NCBI RefSeq assembly: GCF_000317145.1
Contig: NC_019697.1
Coordinates: 2,824,385-2,888,384, forward strand
Source: Chamaesiphon minutus PCC 6605
GTDB lineage: Bacteria; Cyanobacteriota; Cyanobacteriia; Cyanobacteriales; Chamaesiphonaceae
DNA length: 64,000 bases
Reading direction: 5' to 3'
The position numbers were made by a program, and so were the translations under genes. Below the pieces are notes generated by a model. It saw only the letters and a program-made list of their open reading frames with translations. It had not been told where the DNA came from and did not search any database. This document shows positions 42,907 to 51,504 of the stretch, piece after piece; position 1 is the first letter of the stretch, and every line of letters begins with the position of its first letter.

Positions 42907-43479
42907 CTAGATACTGATAGTAGTCACGCCACCAACACCAGTAGACGATCCACAGAGAGGTGCGACACCAGCTGCAAAAGTGACGGCAACGGGAGCGACA
43001 GTACTAGCACCAGTAGCTTCGCACAGAATAGTACCAGTTACGTTTTGACCAGCAGCATTTACAAAACGAGTAATGCCACCGTTATAACCTTTGAGACCAC
43101 CATCTCTAGCAACAGCAATTGCCACTGCAGAGTCGGTAGCAGCACTCTGACCCATAGTGTAACTATAGTTAGCACTCGTACCACTACCAGGAGCTACAGT
43201 GTCGGTAACGCTACCGATGGCTAAGATATTAAAAGTACTGGCAAAAGATTGATTTTCAGCGCGGAAAGCGTTTTGAGTTTTGTTAACCAGAGCGACGTTC
43301 TGTTTAGCTTCGGATTGCTTCGCTTTGGAAGTTTGGTTGAGGAAGTTAGGTAATGCGATCGCAGCCAAAATACCGATGATGATAATTACAACTAACAATT
43401 CAACGAGAGTGAAACCTTTTTCGGATTGTTTGCGGTTGTTGAGGTGTTGGATGAATTTAGCTTTTAGTTCGGTTCTCAT
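42907..43479 (-). CDS. pilA: Type IV major pilin-like protein (pilin 3)
   Basis: 190 aa from the ATG at 43479, which gives the same leader as the other pilins and has AGGA ten bases upstream; the frame stays open 39 codons further but without pilin-like sequence. The mature protein starts FTLVELLVVIIIIG. It is nearly identical to pilin 1, with changes such as R/A, V/L and A/S near the second cysteine. Own terminator behind it suggests separate transcription, probably from the ~350-bp spacer upstream. Confidence 0.95.
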   Translation of the reverse strand: MRTELKAKFIQHLNNRKQSEKGFTLVELLVVIIIIGILAAIALPNFLNQTSKAKQSEAKQNVALVNKTQNAFRAENQSFASTFNILAIGSVTDTVAPGSGTSANYSYTMGQSAATDSAVAIAVARDGGLKGYNGGITRFVNAAGQNVTGTILCEATGASTVAPVAVTFAAGVAPLCGSSTGVGGVTTISI

Positions 43480-43829
43480 TTTAATTGTTTCCTGTAAGGT
43501 TGGGGGTGTTTTTTCTTTGCTTCGTGTCCTCAGCTTACCCACTTCTTTCAAGTTACCTATCACCCCTAACCAACTTTTTTTTAAATATCTTGGCAAGTGA
43601 CGGTTATCCTCCTCTCAAACCCTTTAGCTGTGCGGAAATCGCTACCTAAATTAATTCAGAAAAAAGATAAATATCTGGCTGGCTCTACTGTTGACCCCTT
43701 GCCAGTCGAATATTTATCACTTAGTTTTAGCGATCGCGATCGCAATTACGATTATGCCTTAAAATGTAATATCCCCAACTTCTTGGATGAGGTTGAGGAT
43801 ATACGATCGATAGCTTGTCAAGTGCGCTG
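43480..43829. other. Spacer upstream of pilin 3, 350 bp
   Basis: No convincing gene; an 84-codon plus-strand frame here runs into the end of pcxA and is judged incidental. It likely holds the pilin promoter. Confidence 0.4.
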
Positions 43830-45272
43830 TTACTCGTTCATTGACTTGTAGGTAGCGACCGAAGACGGCGACTGTCCGGTGAGGTAGCGGAAGATCCAGT
43901 ACTTGAAGACAGTATCCATCAATACGGGGAAGGTGGCGATAAATAATGAGTTGAAGCCGTTGTTTTCGGCAATACCCAGATGTCTGGCGGTACCTTCGAG
44001 GATGATTTCCCAGCCATGTGGCGAGTGAAAGCCGACGAAGGTATCGGTGAGCAGGATGATGATAAAGGCTTTGGCGGTATCGCTAAGTCCATAAATCAGA
44101 TCGCCGAAAAATGATTTGAGGATCTCGATTTGTTGTTTGCTATGAGTAATCAACCAGGCGAAGGCGATGACGGCGAGGATGTCTGCAAACCAATTTTTGA
44201 CTGCATCGGCACTTTTGCGGTAGAAGCTTAACTTGACTTCCTCGGCTTTTTGCTTGACTTGCTCCTCTAACTGCTCGGTGGTGAGTTTGGGTGCCAATCC
44301 GACCAGTTGCTGAAATTTGATGCGCTTTTCAAATGTCTCGATCTCTTCATATGCTTCGTTTTCGAGGTTGACATTCAAGAACACATCTGCATGTCGATAG
44401 GTGCGATAGACTTCGACGACAGGGCCAACGACAACGATCTTGGAGATATATTGCATCAGTAGGGGCACTAAAATCAGCATCAGCAGAAATCGCAGTGACG
44501 TTCTAGTTTTGCTCTGGCTGAAGCGATAGTTTTCGAGCACTTGAACGTCAGCGTTGGGATTGAGATCTTGCTGAATGCGCCGAAAGGTATTGATCAGCGA
44601 GATATCGATCACCGCTTTTTTGTCATTATTGACGTTTTCGTTCGATCGTTCGAGTCGGTTGGACATACGATTAGACTGGCGAAGACTGGGTGTAGGATTG
44701 GGTGGAGTCAGATTGGCTGCTCTGCGATTCTGTCTCCCAGATGCCGTTTTTGCGATCGATAGGGAGCTGGGTGGTTCTGGTGGCTCTGGTGGGGCGATAA
44801 AATCGATCGCGCGTTCCCCGAGGCTCGATCTGAGTGGATCGATATTACGCTCCGCATACCGATTCAAGATTTCATCGATAAAGCTGAGTTTTTCGAGGAT
44901 GCGCGCTTCATATTCGATATCCTGAGTATAGGGATTGAGATCGTTGCCTTCTCGTCGATCGAATTGTTGACGCTCGCGCGATTGGGGATAGTTATTTCCA
45001 GTGAGTGTCCGGCTGGCTTGAAACTCGGCTAGTCGAATCCGGACAATGTTGAGATACTTATTAAGGTCGTTCTGAAAATAAGTAGCAACTTGATTTTTGT
45101 TATACTCGGCGGGAATTACAATCGGTTGGCCGCCAAAATGTTCGTCTTCGATCGCTTTAATTTTCAAAGCGGCTTTGTAGGCTTCATCCAATGCTCGATC
45201 GGCTGTACGATAAAACCACTGATTTGCACGTACCCAGTATTGACCGAAGTTCTTGACTAGAAAGCTGTCCAT
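43830..45272 (-). CDS. pcxA: Proton extrusion protein PcxA (CemA family)
   Basis: 480 aa. The N-terminal ~270 residues are soluble and charged, with a Pro/Asn-rich linker (about 150-220). Four TM helices lie in the C-terminal half (about 270-295, 355-375, 395-415, 445-465). The signature LIYGLSDTAKAFIIILLTDTFVGFHSPHGWE is that of PcxA/CemA. In cyanobacteria PcxA helps light-driven proton extrusion, and inorganic carbon uptake and acclimation to light shifts depend on it. Its ATG follows a G/C-rich repeat with no Shine-Dalgarno, which is odd. Confidence 0.95.
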   Translation of the reverse strand: MDSFLVKNFGQYWVRANQWFYRTADRALDEAYKAALKIKAIEDEHFGGQPIVIPAEYNKNQVATYFQNDLNKYLNIVRIRLAEFQASRTLTGNNYPQSRERQQFDRREGNDLNPYTQDIEYEARILEKLSFIDEILNRYAERNIDPLRSSLGERAIDFIAPPEPPEPPSSLSIAKTASGRQNRRAANLTPPNPTPSLRQSNRMSNRLERSNENVNNDKKAVIDISLINTFRRIQQDLNPNADVQVLENYRFSQSKTRTSLRFLLMLILVPLLMQYISKIVVVGPVVEVYRTYRHADVFLNVNLENEAYEEIETFEKRIKFQQLVGLAPKLTTEQLEEQVKQKAEEVKLSFYRKSADAVKNWFADILAVIAFAWLITHSKQQIEILKSFFGDLIYGLSDTAKAFIIILLTDTFVGFHSPHGWEIILEGTARHLGIAENNGFNSLFIATFPVLMDTVFKYWIFRYLTGQSPSSVATYKSMNE

Positions 45273-45273
45273 G

Positions 45274-45370
45274 GGGAGAGAGGGGGACGGGGGGACGGGG
45301 GGACGGGGAGACTGGGGGACGGGGGGACGGGGAGACTGGGGGACGGGGGGACGGGGAGACGGGGAGACTG
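45274..45370. repeat. G-rich tandem repeats (GGGGGAC / GGGGAGACT)
   Basis: About 97 bp of GGGGGACGG and GGGGAGACTG units occupy the position of the pcxA leader and ribosome site. Runs of four or more G are regularly spaced, so quadruplex folding is possible. Confidence 0.9.
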
Positions 45371-45465
45371 GAGAATTTCAATCCAAAATTCAAAATCCGC
45401 AATCCCCAATCCGCAATCCACAATCGTCAGGATTTTAATCGAAAAGTTGATAAGGAGCTAAATGG

Positions 45466-47550
45466 GTGTTGGGTAGAGCAATTTGGATTGAGGGTGGAAC
45501 GCGCAGCGGCAAGACAGAGGCACTGGTTTCTCAATTTTGTCAGTGGTTGGAGGAGCGAATTGTTCTGGGTAAACATTCAAACCAAGAGCGTAAAATTTTA
45601 GTATTGGCTGGCAATGATGACAGCAAAAGAGACTTTGGCCAACGATTGGCGGCCAAAACCCAAGGTAAGTATCCAATTTCAGCGAAAACGACGATCGGCT
45701 TCATTCAGGATGAGGTCTTACTATTTTATCCCCTCCTGATTCAGAAATTAAAGTTACCCGCCCACTTCCCCTTGAGATTGCGTCCAGAGACGGAGCAAGA
45801 ATTGGCGACTAAATTGTGGCAACCCGCACTAGAACGGCTAAATTGGCGCGAAATTGCTCCTTCGGAGTACCGATTTGTGCGGAGAATCTTGGACTTACTG
45901 CAATTGGCGGCTTATAGTTGTACGCCGTTAGAATCTTTACCAGAAATCCTCACGCAGGGGTTTGGAGCTAGTGAGGATGGGGAAATATATGCCTGTGTGG
46001 AGTCGTTAGCTGCCGAGTGGCGAGATTGGTGTCTCGATCGGGGGTTGCTGACTTATGGCATCATGACGGAGTTATATTGGCGGCATTTGTTACCGCATCC
46101 CAAGTATCAGCGACAGTTACGCGATCGATATTGGACGGTACTCGCCGATGATGTGGATGATTATCCAGCAGTCGGGCGACAGATTTGTGAATTTTTACTC
46201 GATAGTGGCGTGTGGGGAGCGTTTAGTTACAATCCTGACGGGATGGTAAGGTTAGGATTGAGTGCCGATCCGGACTGTTTATTAGGTGTAAAGTCTCGGT
46301 GTACTGGGATTGACTCGATCGTCTATTTAGATTCCATGCCCACACCATTATTCGCCGATCGTCATGCTGCTAGTATCGATGCGATCGTCCGCGCCGTCCT
46401 GAATCCAGGGAATATAGCTAGTCTCCCGAAGAGTATTAAGTCGATCGAAACTCGCACGCGCGGCGAAATGCTCAAACGGACGGCAGAAAAGGCGATCGAA
46501 TTAATTAATAGTGGTAAAGTCGCCCCAGGCGAGATTGCCCTGATCGCACCCGGTTTGGATGCGATTTCGCGAGCGACGATTACCGATATCTTCGCACGGG
46601 AGAAGCTACCGATCGCGTCCCTCAACGCGCAATTAGCATTAACTAGCGATCCGGGCGTGCGCGCCTTACTGACGTTAATGGCCTTAATTTATCCCAATTT
46701 AGGACAGCTTACCAGTCGCGATGAAGTCGCCGATCTGTTAGTTACGCTCAGCCCGATTTATCCGCCGCAGACGCCGATGATCGCCGAAATCGATCCGGTG
46801 CGGGCGGGCTTACTCGCTGATTATTGCTACGCACCCTCCCTCTCGCAGCCGCGCCTGTTACCCTATACTAATTTTCCCCGTTGGGATCGACTGGGGGCGA
46901 GTGCTACCAAAGCTTACGAGCGAATTCGGCTGTGGGTAGAGCGAATGCAACAGCACCCACCATCGCCGCTACATTTATTAAATGAAGCGATCGGTTATTT
47001 TTTCCAGCAGGGTAGCTATTTACCATTCGATCGCCTGTCAGCCTTGCGGGAACTAATGGAAACCGCACAGCACTATTGGCAAGTCGCCGAACGTACCCAT
47101 AGCACGGCGGAATATCTCGAATCGACACATCAGATAACTGGGCGATTTATCGTGCTGCTACGCCAGGGGACGATTAGTGCCAATCCTTATCCCGTCAGTC
47201 CCCTCCAACCCCAAGATCGCGCCGTCACACTTTCAAATATCTTCCAATACCGCGCTAGCAAGCGATCGCATCCCTATCATTTTTGGTTGGATGTCGGATC
47301 GCCCCTCTGGGCAGAAGGTGGCGCAGCGACGCTCTACGGTGCAAATCTGCTGCTAGAGTCTCGATCGGGTAAAGTCTGGACGGAAGCCGACACTCAATCT
47401 AGCAACGAACTTCGCCTAGAGCGGATCTTACGCGATTTACTCCATCGAGTGACCGATCGACTCTATCTCTGTACTAGCGATTTGGCGATCGATGGACGCG
47501 AACAGATGGGCGCATTATTAACGATGGTGCATGGGGTTGGTGGTGCTTAG
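45466..47550 (+). CDS. UvrD/AddB-like P-loop protein, recombinase-related
   Basis: 694 aa. The start is GTG, because AAGGAG stands eight bases before it and a nearby ATG is out of frame. Walker A is GGTRSGKT (about 10-17). A later LADDVDDYPA could be the Walker B (DExx) motif. A long helical middle and a C-terminal region (LYLCTSDLAIDG, near the motif VI position of superfamily 1 helicases) fit the inactivated-helicase layout of AddB/'recombinase family' cyanobacterial proteins. No clear nuclease motif is seen. Possibly part of a repair complex; certainty is limited. Confidence 0.6.
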   Translation: MLGRAIWIEGGTRSGKTEALVSQFCQWLEERIVLGKHSNQERKILVLAGNDDSKRDFGQRLAAKTQGKYPISAKTTIGFIQDEVLLFYPLLIQKLKLPAHFPLRLRPETEQELATKLWQPALERLNWREIAPSEYRFVRRILDLLQLAAYSCTPLESLPEILTQGFGASEDGEIYACVESLAAEWRDWCLDRGLLTYGIMTELYWRHLLPHPKYQRQLRDRYWTVLADDVDDYPAVGRQICEFLLDSGVWGAFSYNPDGMVRLGLSADPDCLLGVKSRCTGIDSIVYLDSMPTPLFADRHAASIDAIVRAVLNPGNIASLPKSIKSIETRTRGEMLKRTAEKAIELINSGKVAPGEIALIAPGLDAISRATITDIFAREKLPIASLNAQLALTSDPGVRALLTLMALIYPNLGQLTSRDEVADLLVTLSPIYPPQTPMIAEIDPVRAGLLADYCYAPSLSQPRLLPYTNFPRWDRLGASATKAYERIRLWVERMQQHPPSPLHLLNEAIGYFFQQGSYLPFDRLSALRELMETAQHYWQVAERTHSTAEYLESTHQITGRFIVLLRQGTISANPYPVSPLQPQDRAVTLSNIFQYRASKRSHPYHFWLDVGSPLWAEGGAATLYGANLLLESRSGKVWTEADTQSSNELRLERILRDLLHRVTDRLYLCTSDLAIDGREQMGALLTMVHGVGGA

Positions 47551-47630
47551 TTAAGAAGGGCACCCACAACATTATTAACGATGGTGCATGGGACTTCTGC
47601 TGGTGCCTAGTTAAGAAGGGTACCCACAAG
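47513..47630 (+). repeat. Tandem duplication (57 bp period) at gene 3' end
   Basis: CATTATTAACGATGGTGCAT to GTTAAGAAGGGCACCCACAA occurs twice in tandem. The first copy holds the last codons and stop of the UvrD-like gene; the second is untranslated. Confidence 0.85.
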
Positions 47631-47676
47631 GGGCACCCCTACAAGTTATCTGTAGGGGTGCCCCTTGTGGGTACCC
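47618..47676. repeat. 26-bp perfect-stem hairpin
   Basis: Arms at 47618-47643 and 47651-47676, starting GGGTACCCACAAGG and its complement, with a 7-nt loop. There is no T-run after it. The core (CCCACAAGGGGCACCCCTAC) looks like a dispersed repeat. Confidence 0.9.
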
Positions 47677-47745
47677 AAAGTTCTACGATCGTAACTAACC
47701 CGTCGGGGAACAAAGGCGTGCGCGCATCCACAACGATCGATTAAT

Positions 47746-48417
47746 TTATAAACAGGCTAAATGAGTTGGTGGCGTAGGATAAAACCGTGCCAGAGCATTG
47801 ATTAATGCTAGCGGTTTGGTAATCAGCAAATCTGGCTGTCTGTCCATCAGAGCAGTGGGTGCATTAAAGCCCCAGCCAACAGCGACAACGCGGATCTCGA
47901 TCGATCGAGCTGCTTGAATATCGCGAATCTCGTCGCCAATATAGATGACGTCAGATTTGGTGCAATGATATTGCTTCATTAGCTTGCTAATTGCTTTGCC
48001 TTTGCCAAAAGTAGAAGCACTATTGACAAAATCAAAGAGATGTTCGATGTGATTTTGGCTCAATAGCGATCGAATATTTGCCTCAGCATTGGAGCTAACA
48101 ATTCCTAAACGATAGCCTTGAAGTTTGAGAGTATTTAATAGCTCGATCACGCCTGGAAATAATCTCACATTCCTAACTTCGCCCGGAAACTCTTCTTTAA
48201 CTCGCTTTAACAGGAAGGGAAGTTTCCACAGGGCAACTTTGGAAAGTTTGATAATTTCCCAAGAGCTAAGATATTTGAGGCTAGCCAACCGATCTTCATC
48301 GATTTGGGCGTAGCCAAATTCTGGTGCCAGTCGATTGCTAATTCGCATCAACGCACCTAGCGTATCGGCTAAGGTACCATCAAAATCAAAAATGATTAGT
48401 TTAGAATTGTTGCGCAT
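47746..48417 (-). CDS. HAD-superfamily phosphatase (Gph-like)
   Basis: 223 aa from the ATG at 48417, right before the catalytic motif. Motif I is IFDFDGTLADT (nucleophile Asp and acid Asp), motif II VSSNAEAN, motif III with Lys in GKGKAISK, and motif IV YIGDEIRDI. A helical cap domain lies between motifs I and II. The family includes phosphoglycolate phosphatase and pyrophosphatases; the substrate is not clear. Upstream of it and 35 bp away is queG on the same strand, so they may be cotranscribed. Confidence 0.92.
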   Translation of the reverse strand: MRNNSKLIIFDFDGTLADTLGALMRISNRLAPEFGYAQIDEDRLASLKYLSSWEIIKLSKVALWKLPFLLKRVKEEFPGEVRNVRLFPGVIELLNTLKLQGYRLGIVSSNAEANIRSLLSQNHIEHLFDFVNSASTFGKGKAISKLMKQYHCTKSDVIYIGDEIRDIQAARSIEIRVVAVGWGFNAPTALMDRQPDLLITKPLALINALARFYPTPPTHLACL

Positions 48418-48452
48418 GTATGAGAAGCCGATGCCAGTTTTAAAATTGTAAT

Positions 48453-49406
48453 CTAATTGACGTTCGATTGCGATCCCCAATTATGAAGATTTGCGATTGC
48501 ATTGCGCCGCCACATTGCTGGTTTAATTCTACGCAACGCTGAGGCTCTAAAGCTGCGATCCCACGACTCATCTGTAAGCGATCCTAGTTCGGTTAATGTG
48601 CGATCGAGATTACGGGGATAAGGTTGAAAATCTGCTACATCTGTAGGCTGGGCAAATTTCTGATTCCACGGACAAACATCTTGACAAATGTCACAACCTG
48701 CCACCCATCCTTGGAGATTATTCGCGATTTCTGGGGGTAAAGTTTCGGCACGATTTTCGATCGTATGATAAGCAATACATCGATTGGCATCGACAACAAA
48801 AGGTTGGGTAATTGCCCCTGTCGGGCAAGCCGAAATGCACCGCGTACATGTGCCGCAGTGTTGAGTGTGGGGATCGCTAGGAATGAGTGGGATATTAGTG
48901 ACAATCTCGCCTAAAAATATCCACGAACCATGTTGACGATTGATGACGTTACCGTTTTTGCCAATCCAACCGATACCTGCGGCTTGCGCCCAGAATTTAT
49001 CTTGAATCGGCCCAGTATCGACGTAATAACGTGCCTCGACATTGTCGATCGAATCGATCAGCCAATTTGTGAGTTGTTTGAGTTTTTTTTCTAATACTTT
49101 GTGATAGTCGCGTCCCCAGGCATAACGAGCGATTTTGGCATAGGTAGGGCCATCTGGACGTTGGTGGGGGGTATAGTAATTGAGGGCGAGAGCGATGACT
49201 GTTTGGGCTGAGGGCATGAGTCGGTAGATGTCTTGACGACGGGGATCGGACATCCATGCCATATCTGCTTGATAGCCAAGGGATAACCACTCTTGAAGAT
49301 GGGTTGCAGCGGCTTGGGTGGTGTTGGGGTCGATGGCGGCAATACCGACGGCGTGAAAGCCAATTTCACGGGCACGATCTTCGACCTGTTGAGTGAGATC
49401 GTTCAT
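48453..49406 (-). CDS. queG: Epoxyqueuosine reductase QueG
   Basis: 317 aa. It has a cobalamin-binding N-terminal domain and two [4Fe-4S] cysteine sets: CGTCTRCISACPTG and CDICQDVCPWN, with one further Cys (VDANRCIAYH). QueG reduces epoxyqueuosine to queuosine in tRNA with cobalamin, the last step of the pathway. The size is slightly shorter than many members, which have C-terminal HEAT repeats; this one stops after RRIKPAMWRRNAI. Active-site Asp is at YVDTGPIQDK. Confidence 0.95.
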   Translation of the reverse strand: MNDLTQQVEDRAREIGFHAVGIAAIDPNTTQAAATHLQEWLSLGYQADMAWMSDPRRQDIYRLMPSAQTVIALALNYYTPHQRPDGPTYAKIARYAWGRDYHKVLEKKLKQLTNWLIDSIDNVEARYYVDTGPIQDKFWAQAAGIGWIGKNGNVINRQHGSWIFLGEIVTNIPLIPSDPHTQHCGTCTRCISACPTGAITQPFVVDANRCIAYHTIENRAETLPPEIANNLQGWVAGCDICQDVCPWNQKFAQPTDVADFQPYPRNLDRTLTELGSLTDESWDRSFRASALRRIKPAMWRRNAIANLHNWGSQSNVN

Positions 49407-49647
49407 TGCTAAATAATGGCAGCAGATTCTTAGTATAGATAACTTCTATGTAATTCTAAGTGAAAGCAGATAAACTCTGTGCCAATTTTAATAGGAACTT
49501 AAGCATCGACTCCCGACTATCGCAATCCTAAATGAGAAGCCTAACTTATAGAGGGCAGGCATACCTCGATTACGTATCGCCAAAGGCGACGCGTCGCGAA
49601 CGGCACGAGTGAAGCACTGCCCCTAAAAATCTATGAGGATATCGACC

Positions 49648-49684
49648 ATCAACTATCAACTATCAACTATCAACTATCAACTAA
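49648..49684. repeat. CTATCAA heptamer array
   Basis: About five copies of CTATCAA end at the stop of the DUF2805 gene. A second, shorter copy occurs at 53320-53340. Confidence 0.9.
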
Positions 49685-49686
49685 AC

Positions 49687-49941
49687 CTACCCTTTCTGAT
49701 TTTGTGACTTAAATCGTCCGGCTACGAAGTCGCGGCGGGTGGCGTGTTTGGTAGAGCGTCCAGTGACGCGTTCGCGCCACATCCGGAAGCTGGAGGCTTT
49801 CATTTCGCGGCGCATCAGGGCAATGACTTGGGGTTCGGTGAGGCCAAATTGCAATTCGATCGATTCAAATGTAGTGCGATCTTCCCAGGCCATTTCGAGG
49901 ACTCGATCGATCGTTTCGGAGTCTAATTCAGGCAATTCCAT
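49687..49941 (-). CDS. DUF2805 / TIGR03643 small protein
   Basis: 84 aa. Motif RVLEMAWEDRTTFESIELQFGLTE, then VIALMRREMKASSFRMWRERV, then TKHA: this is the TIGR03643/DUF2805 family, small basic helical proteins with a helix-turn-helix-like pattern. Function unknown. Its ATG lies in a 76-bp tandem duplication, and heptamer repeats end directly at its stop. Confidence 0.93.
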   Translation of the reverse strand: MELPELDSETIDRVLEMAWEDRTTFESIELQFGLTEPQVIALMRREMKASSFRMWRERVTGRSTKHATRRDFVAGRFKSQNQKG

Positions 49942-50089
49942 ATCAGGATTTAAGGATATGAGGATTTACAGGATGAGGTTGTCGGTGCTAGTGGTATTTA
50001 AAAACACCTAAAGCCATATCAGGATTTAAGGATATGAGGATTTACAGGATGAGGTTGTCGGTGCTAGTGGTATTTAAAAATACCTAAAG
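49938..50089. repeat. 76-bp tandem duplication over the DUF2805 start
   Basis: Copies at 49938-50013 and 50014-50089, each starting CCATATCAGGATTTAAGG and ending TTAAAAAYACCTAAAG, almost identical. The first includes the start codon of DUF2805. Confidence 0.93.
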
Positions 50090-50116
50090 CCTAAAGCCTA
50101 AAGCCTAAAGCCTAAT
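50084..50116 (-). repeat. GGCTTTA heptamer array (~4 copies)
   Basis: On the sense strand of the GHL10 gene the unit reads GGCTTTA and follows its stop by ~15 bp. Confidence 0.9.
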
Positions 50117-50132
50117 ACCTCATCCCCAGCCC

Positions 50133-51374
50133 TTACTTTATTATCGTAGATCTAGCAACTGACTGGGTGAATACTTGTTTGAATCCTTCTTTACGGGCTG
50201 CTGCTGGTTCGTTTGTTAATTTCCATAGAGTTTCATAGAAGAAGAAGGATACGCCTGCTAAACCTTCTTTGCGAACTGCGGCAATTTGGGTTTGGATTTG
50301 TTTCATCGGGATGGGCTTGGGTTTGACTCCCGTTAAAATACCGATACCGACAGGAATATGTTGGCTGGCGAGTTTGACTTCGGGTTTTTGCATTTCGCCG
50401 ATAAATGTTTCCAACTTATCTCGATAGAGTTGAATTAAGAGTTCTTCAACATAGCCTTTGCGTTCCCAGGTTGCCCAATCTTGCAAGAAAAAACTTTTGG
50501 CAAAGGTTTGAGGGTTGGGTGAGATTGAAACGATCGCTTTGGGTTTTACTGCCTTGATTGCTAAAAATAGATCTTTCATCAATAGTGTGATTTTATCGGC
50601 GCGCCAGTTAATCCACTCTTCATTTTTTGGATCTGTCGGTGGTAGTTTACCTTGATGTTCTTTTTTATATAAATCGACCGTAAATTTATCGTAGCCAAAT
50701 TCAGAGGGTAAGCCAAAGTGATCGTCAAATTGAATACCATCGACGTCATATTTCCGAGCTACTTCGACGACTAGATCGATGATGAATTTTTTGACTTCTG
50801 GTTTGAAGGGATTGAGCCAGACGCGCGGATCTTTACCTTCTTTCCAGATCGTGCCGCCATCCTGTTTTTGGGTCAGCCAATCAGGGTGAAGTTTAGCGAG
50901 ATCGGAGCCAGCCGGATCGCTAGTCGCTGGTGCCATAAATCCAAATTCAAACCAGGGAATCACGGCTAATCCTTGTTTGTGTCCGCGATTTACTAGTTCT
51001 TTAAGTACGTCGCGTCCTTCTAATCCTTCGGATTTAGTGAGTGTTCTGCCGATTAATATTCCTGCCGATTTTTTGGGCATGAAGCTACTCCCAACTACGC
51101 GCTTGGCCACCTTACTGGGATAAATAGTATAGCCCCAATTCCAAACAACTGGATAGATGGTATTAAAGTTTAGTTGGCGTAAATCTTTCATAGCTGTGGC
51201 TAATCGATCGCGTGTAAATAATACGTCGCTATCGACATTTGTAATCCAGACACCCCGAATTTCTCTAATTCCTTTAGCAGGTACCGATCGTGCGAGCGAG
51301 ATCGTCGGTATATTTAAGGACAATATTAGTCCGACAACAATAAATAATCCAAACCAAAATTTTCGATTTAACAT
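50133..51374 (-). CDS. Secreted GHL10-type glycoside hydrolase-like protein (PF02638)
   Basis: 413 aa. Signal peptide or anchor about 8-30. From residue 38 the GHL10 pattern is clear: EIRGVWITNVDSDVL, FNTIYPVVWNWGYTIYPS, GLAVIPWFEFGFM, and DVDGIQFDDHFGLP with the catalytic-position Asp pair, then NPQTFAKSF. Members are TIM-barrel enzymes predicted to cut surface polysaccharide. Full length. It faces a secreted spherulin-4-like protein 1 kb away, which suggests a surface-glycan theme. Confidence 0.92.
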   Translation of the reverse strand: MLNRKFWFGLFIVVGLILSLNIPTISLARSVPAKGIREIRGVWITNVDSDVLFTRDRLATAMKDLRQLNFNTIYPVVWNWGYTIYPSKVAKRVVGSSFMPKKSAGILIGRTLTKSEGLEGRDVLKELVNRGHKQGLAVIPWFEFGFMAPATSDPAGSDLAKLHPDWLTQKQDGGTIWKEGKDPRVWLNPFKPEVKKFIIDLVVEVARKYDVDGIQFDDHFGLPSEFGYDKFTVDLYKKEHQGKLPPTDPKNEEWINWRADKITLLMKDLFLAIKAVKPKAIVSISPNPQTFAKSFFLQDWATWERKGYVEELLIQLYRDKLETFIGEMQKPEVKLASQHIPVGIGILTGVKPKPIPMKQIQTQIAAVRKEGLAGVSFFFYETLWKLTNEPAAARKEGFKQVFTQSVARSTIIK

Positions 51375-51504
51375 TGAGATCTAAGCCATTATCATTTAAT
51401 GTACGACATCTTCCCCGTGCTTCGTTCCGGCTCTTTTTTCCTCCATTTCAAAAATGATCGCGCCCGACAACCTCCAAACATAGCTGGCGATTTATCATAT
51501 TACC

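Noticed and set aside
43597-43851. 84-codon plus-strand ORF
   Set aside because: Overlaps the 3' end of pcxA on the other strand, and no ribosome site.
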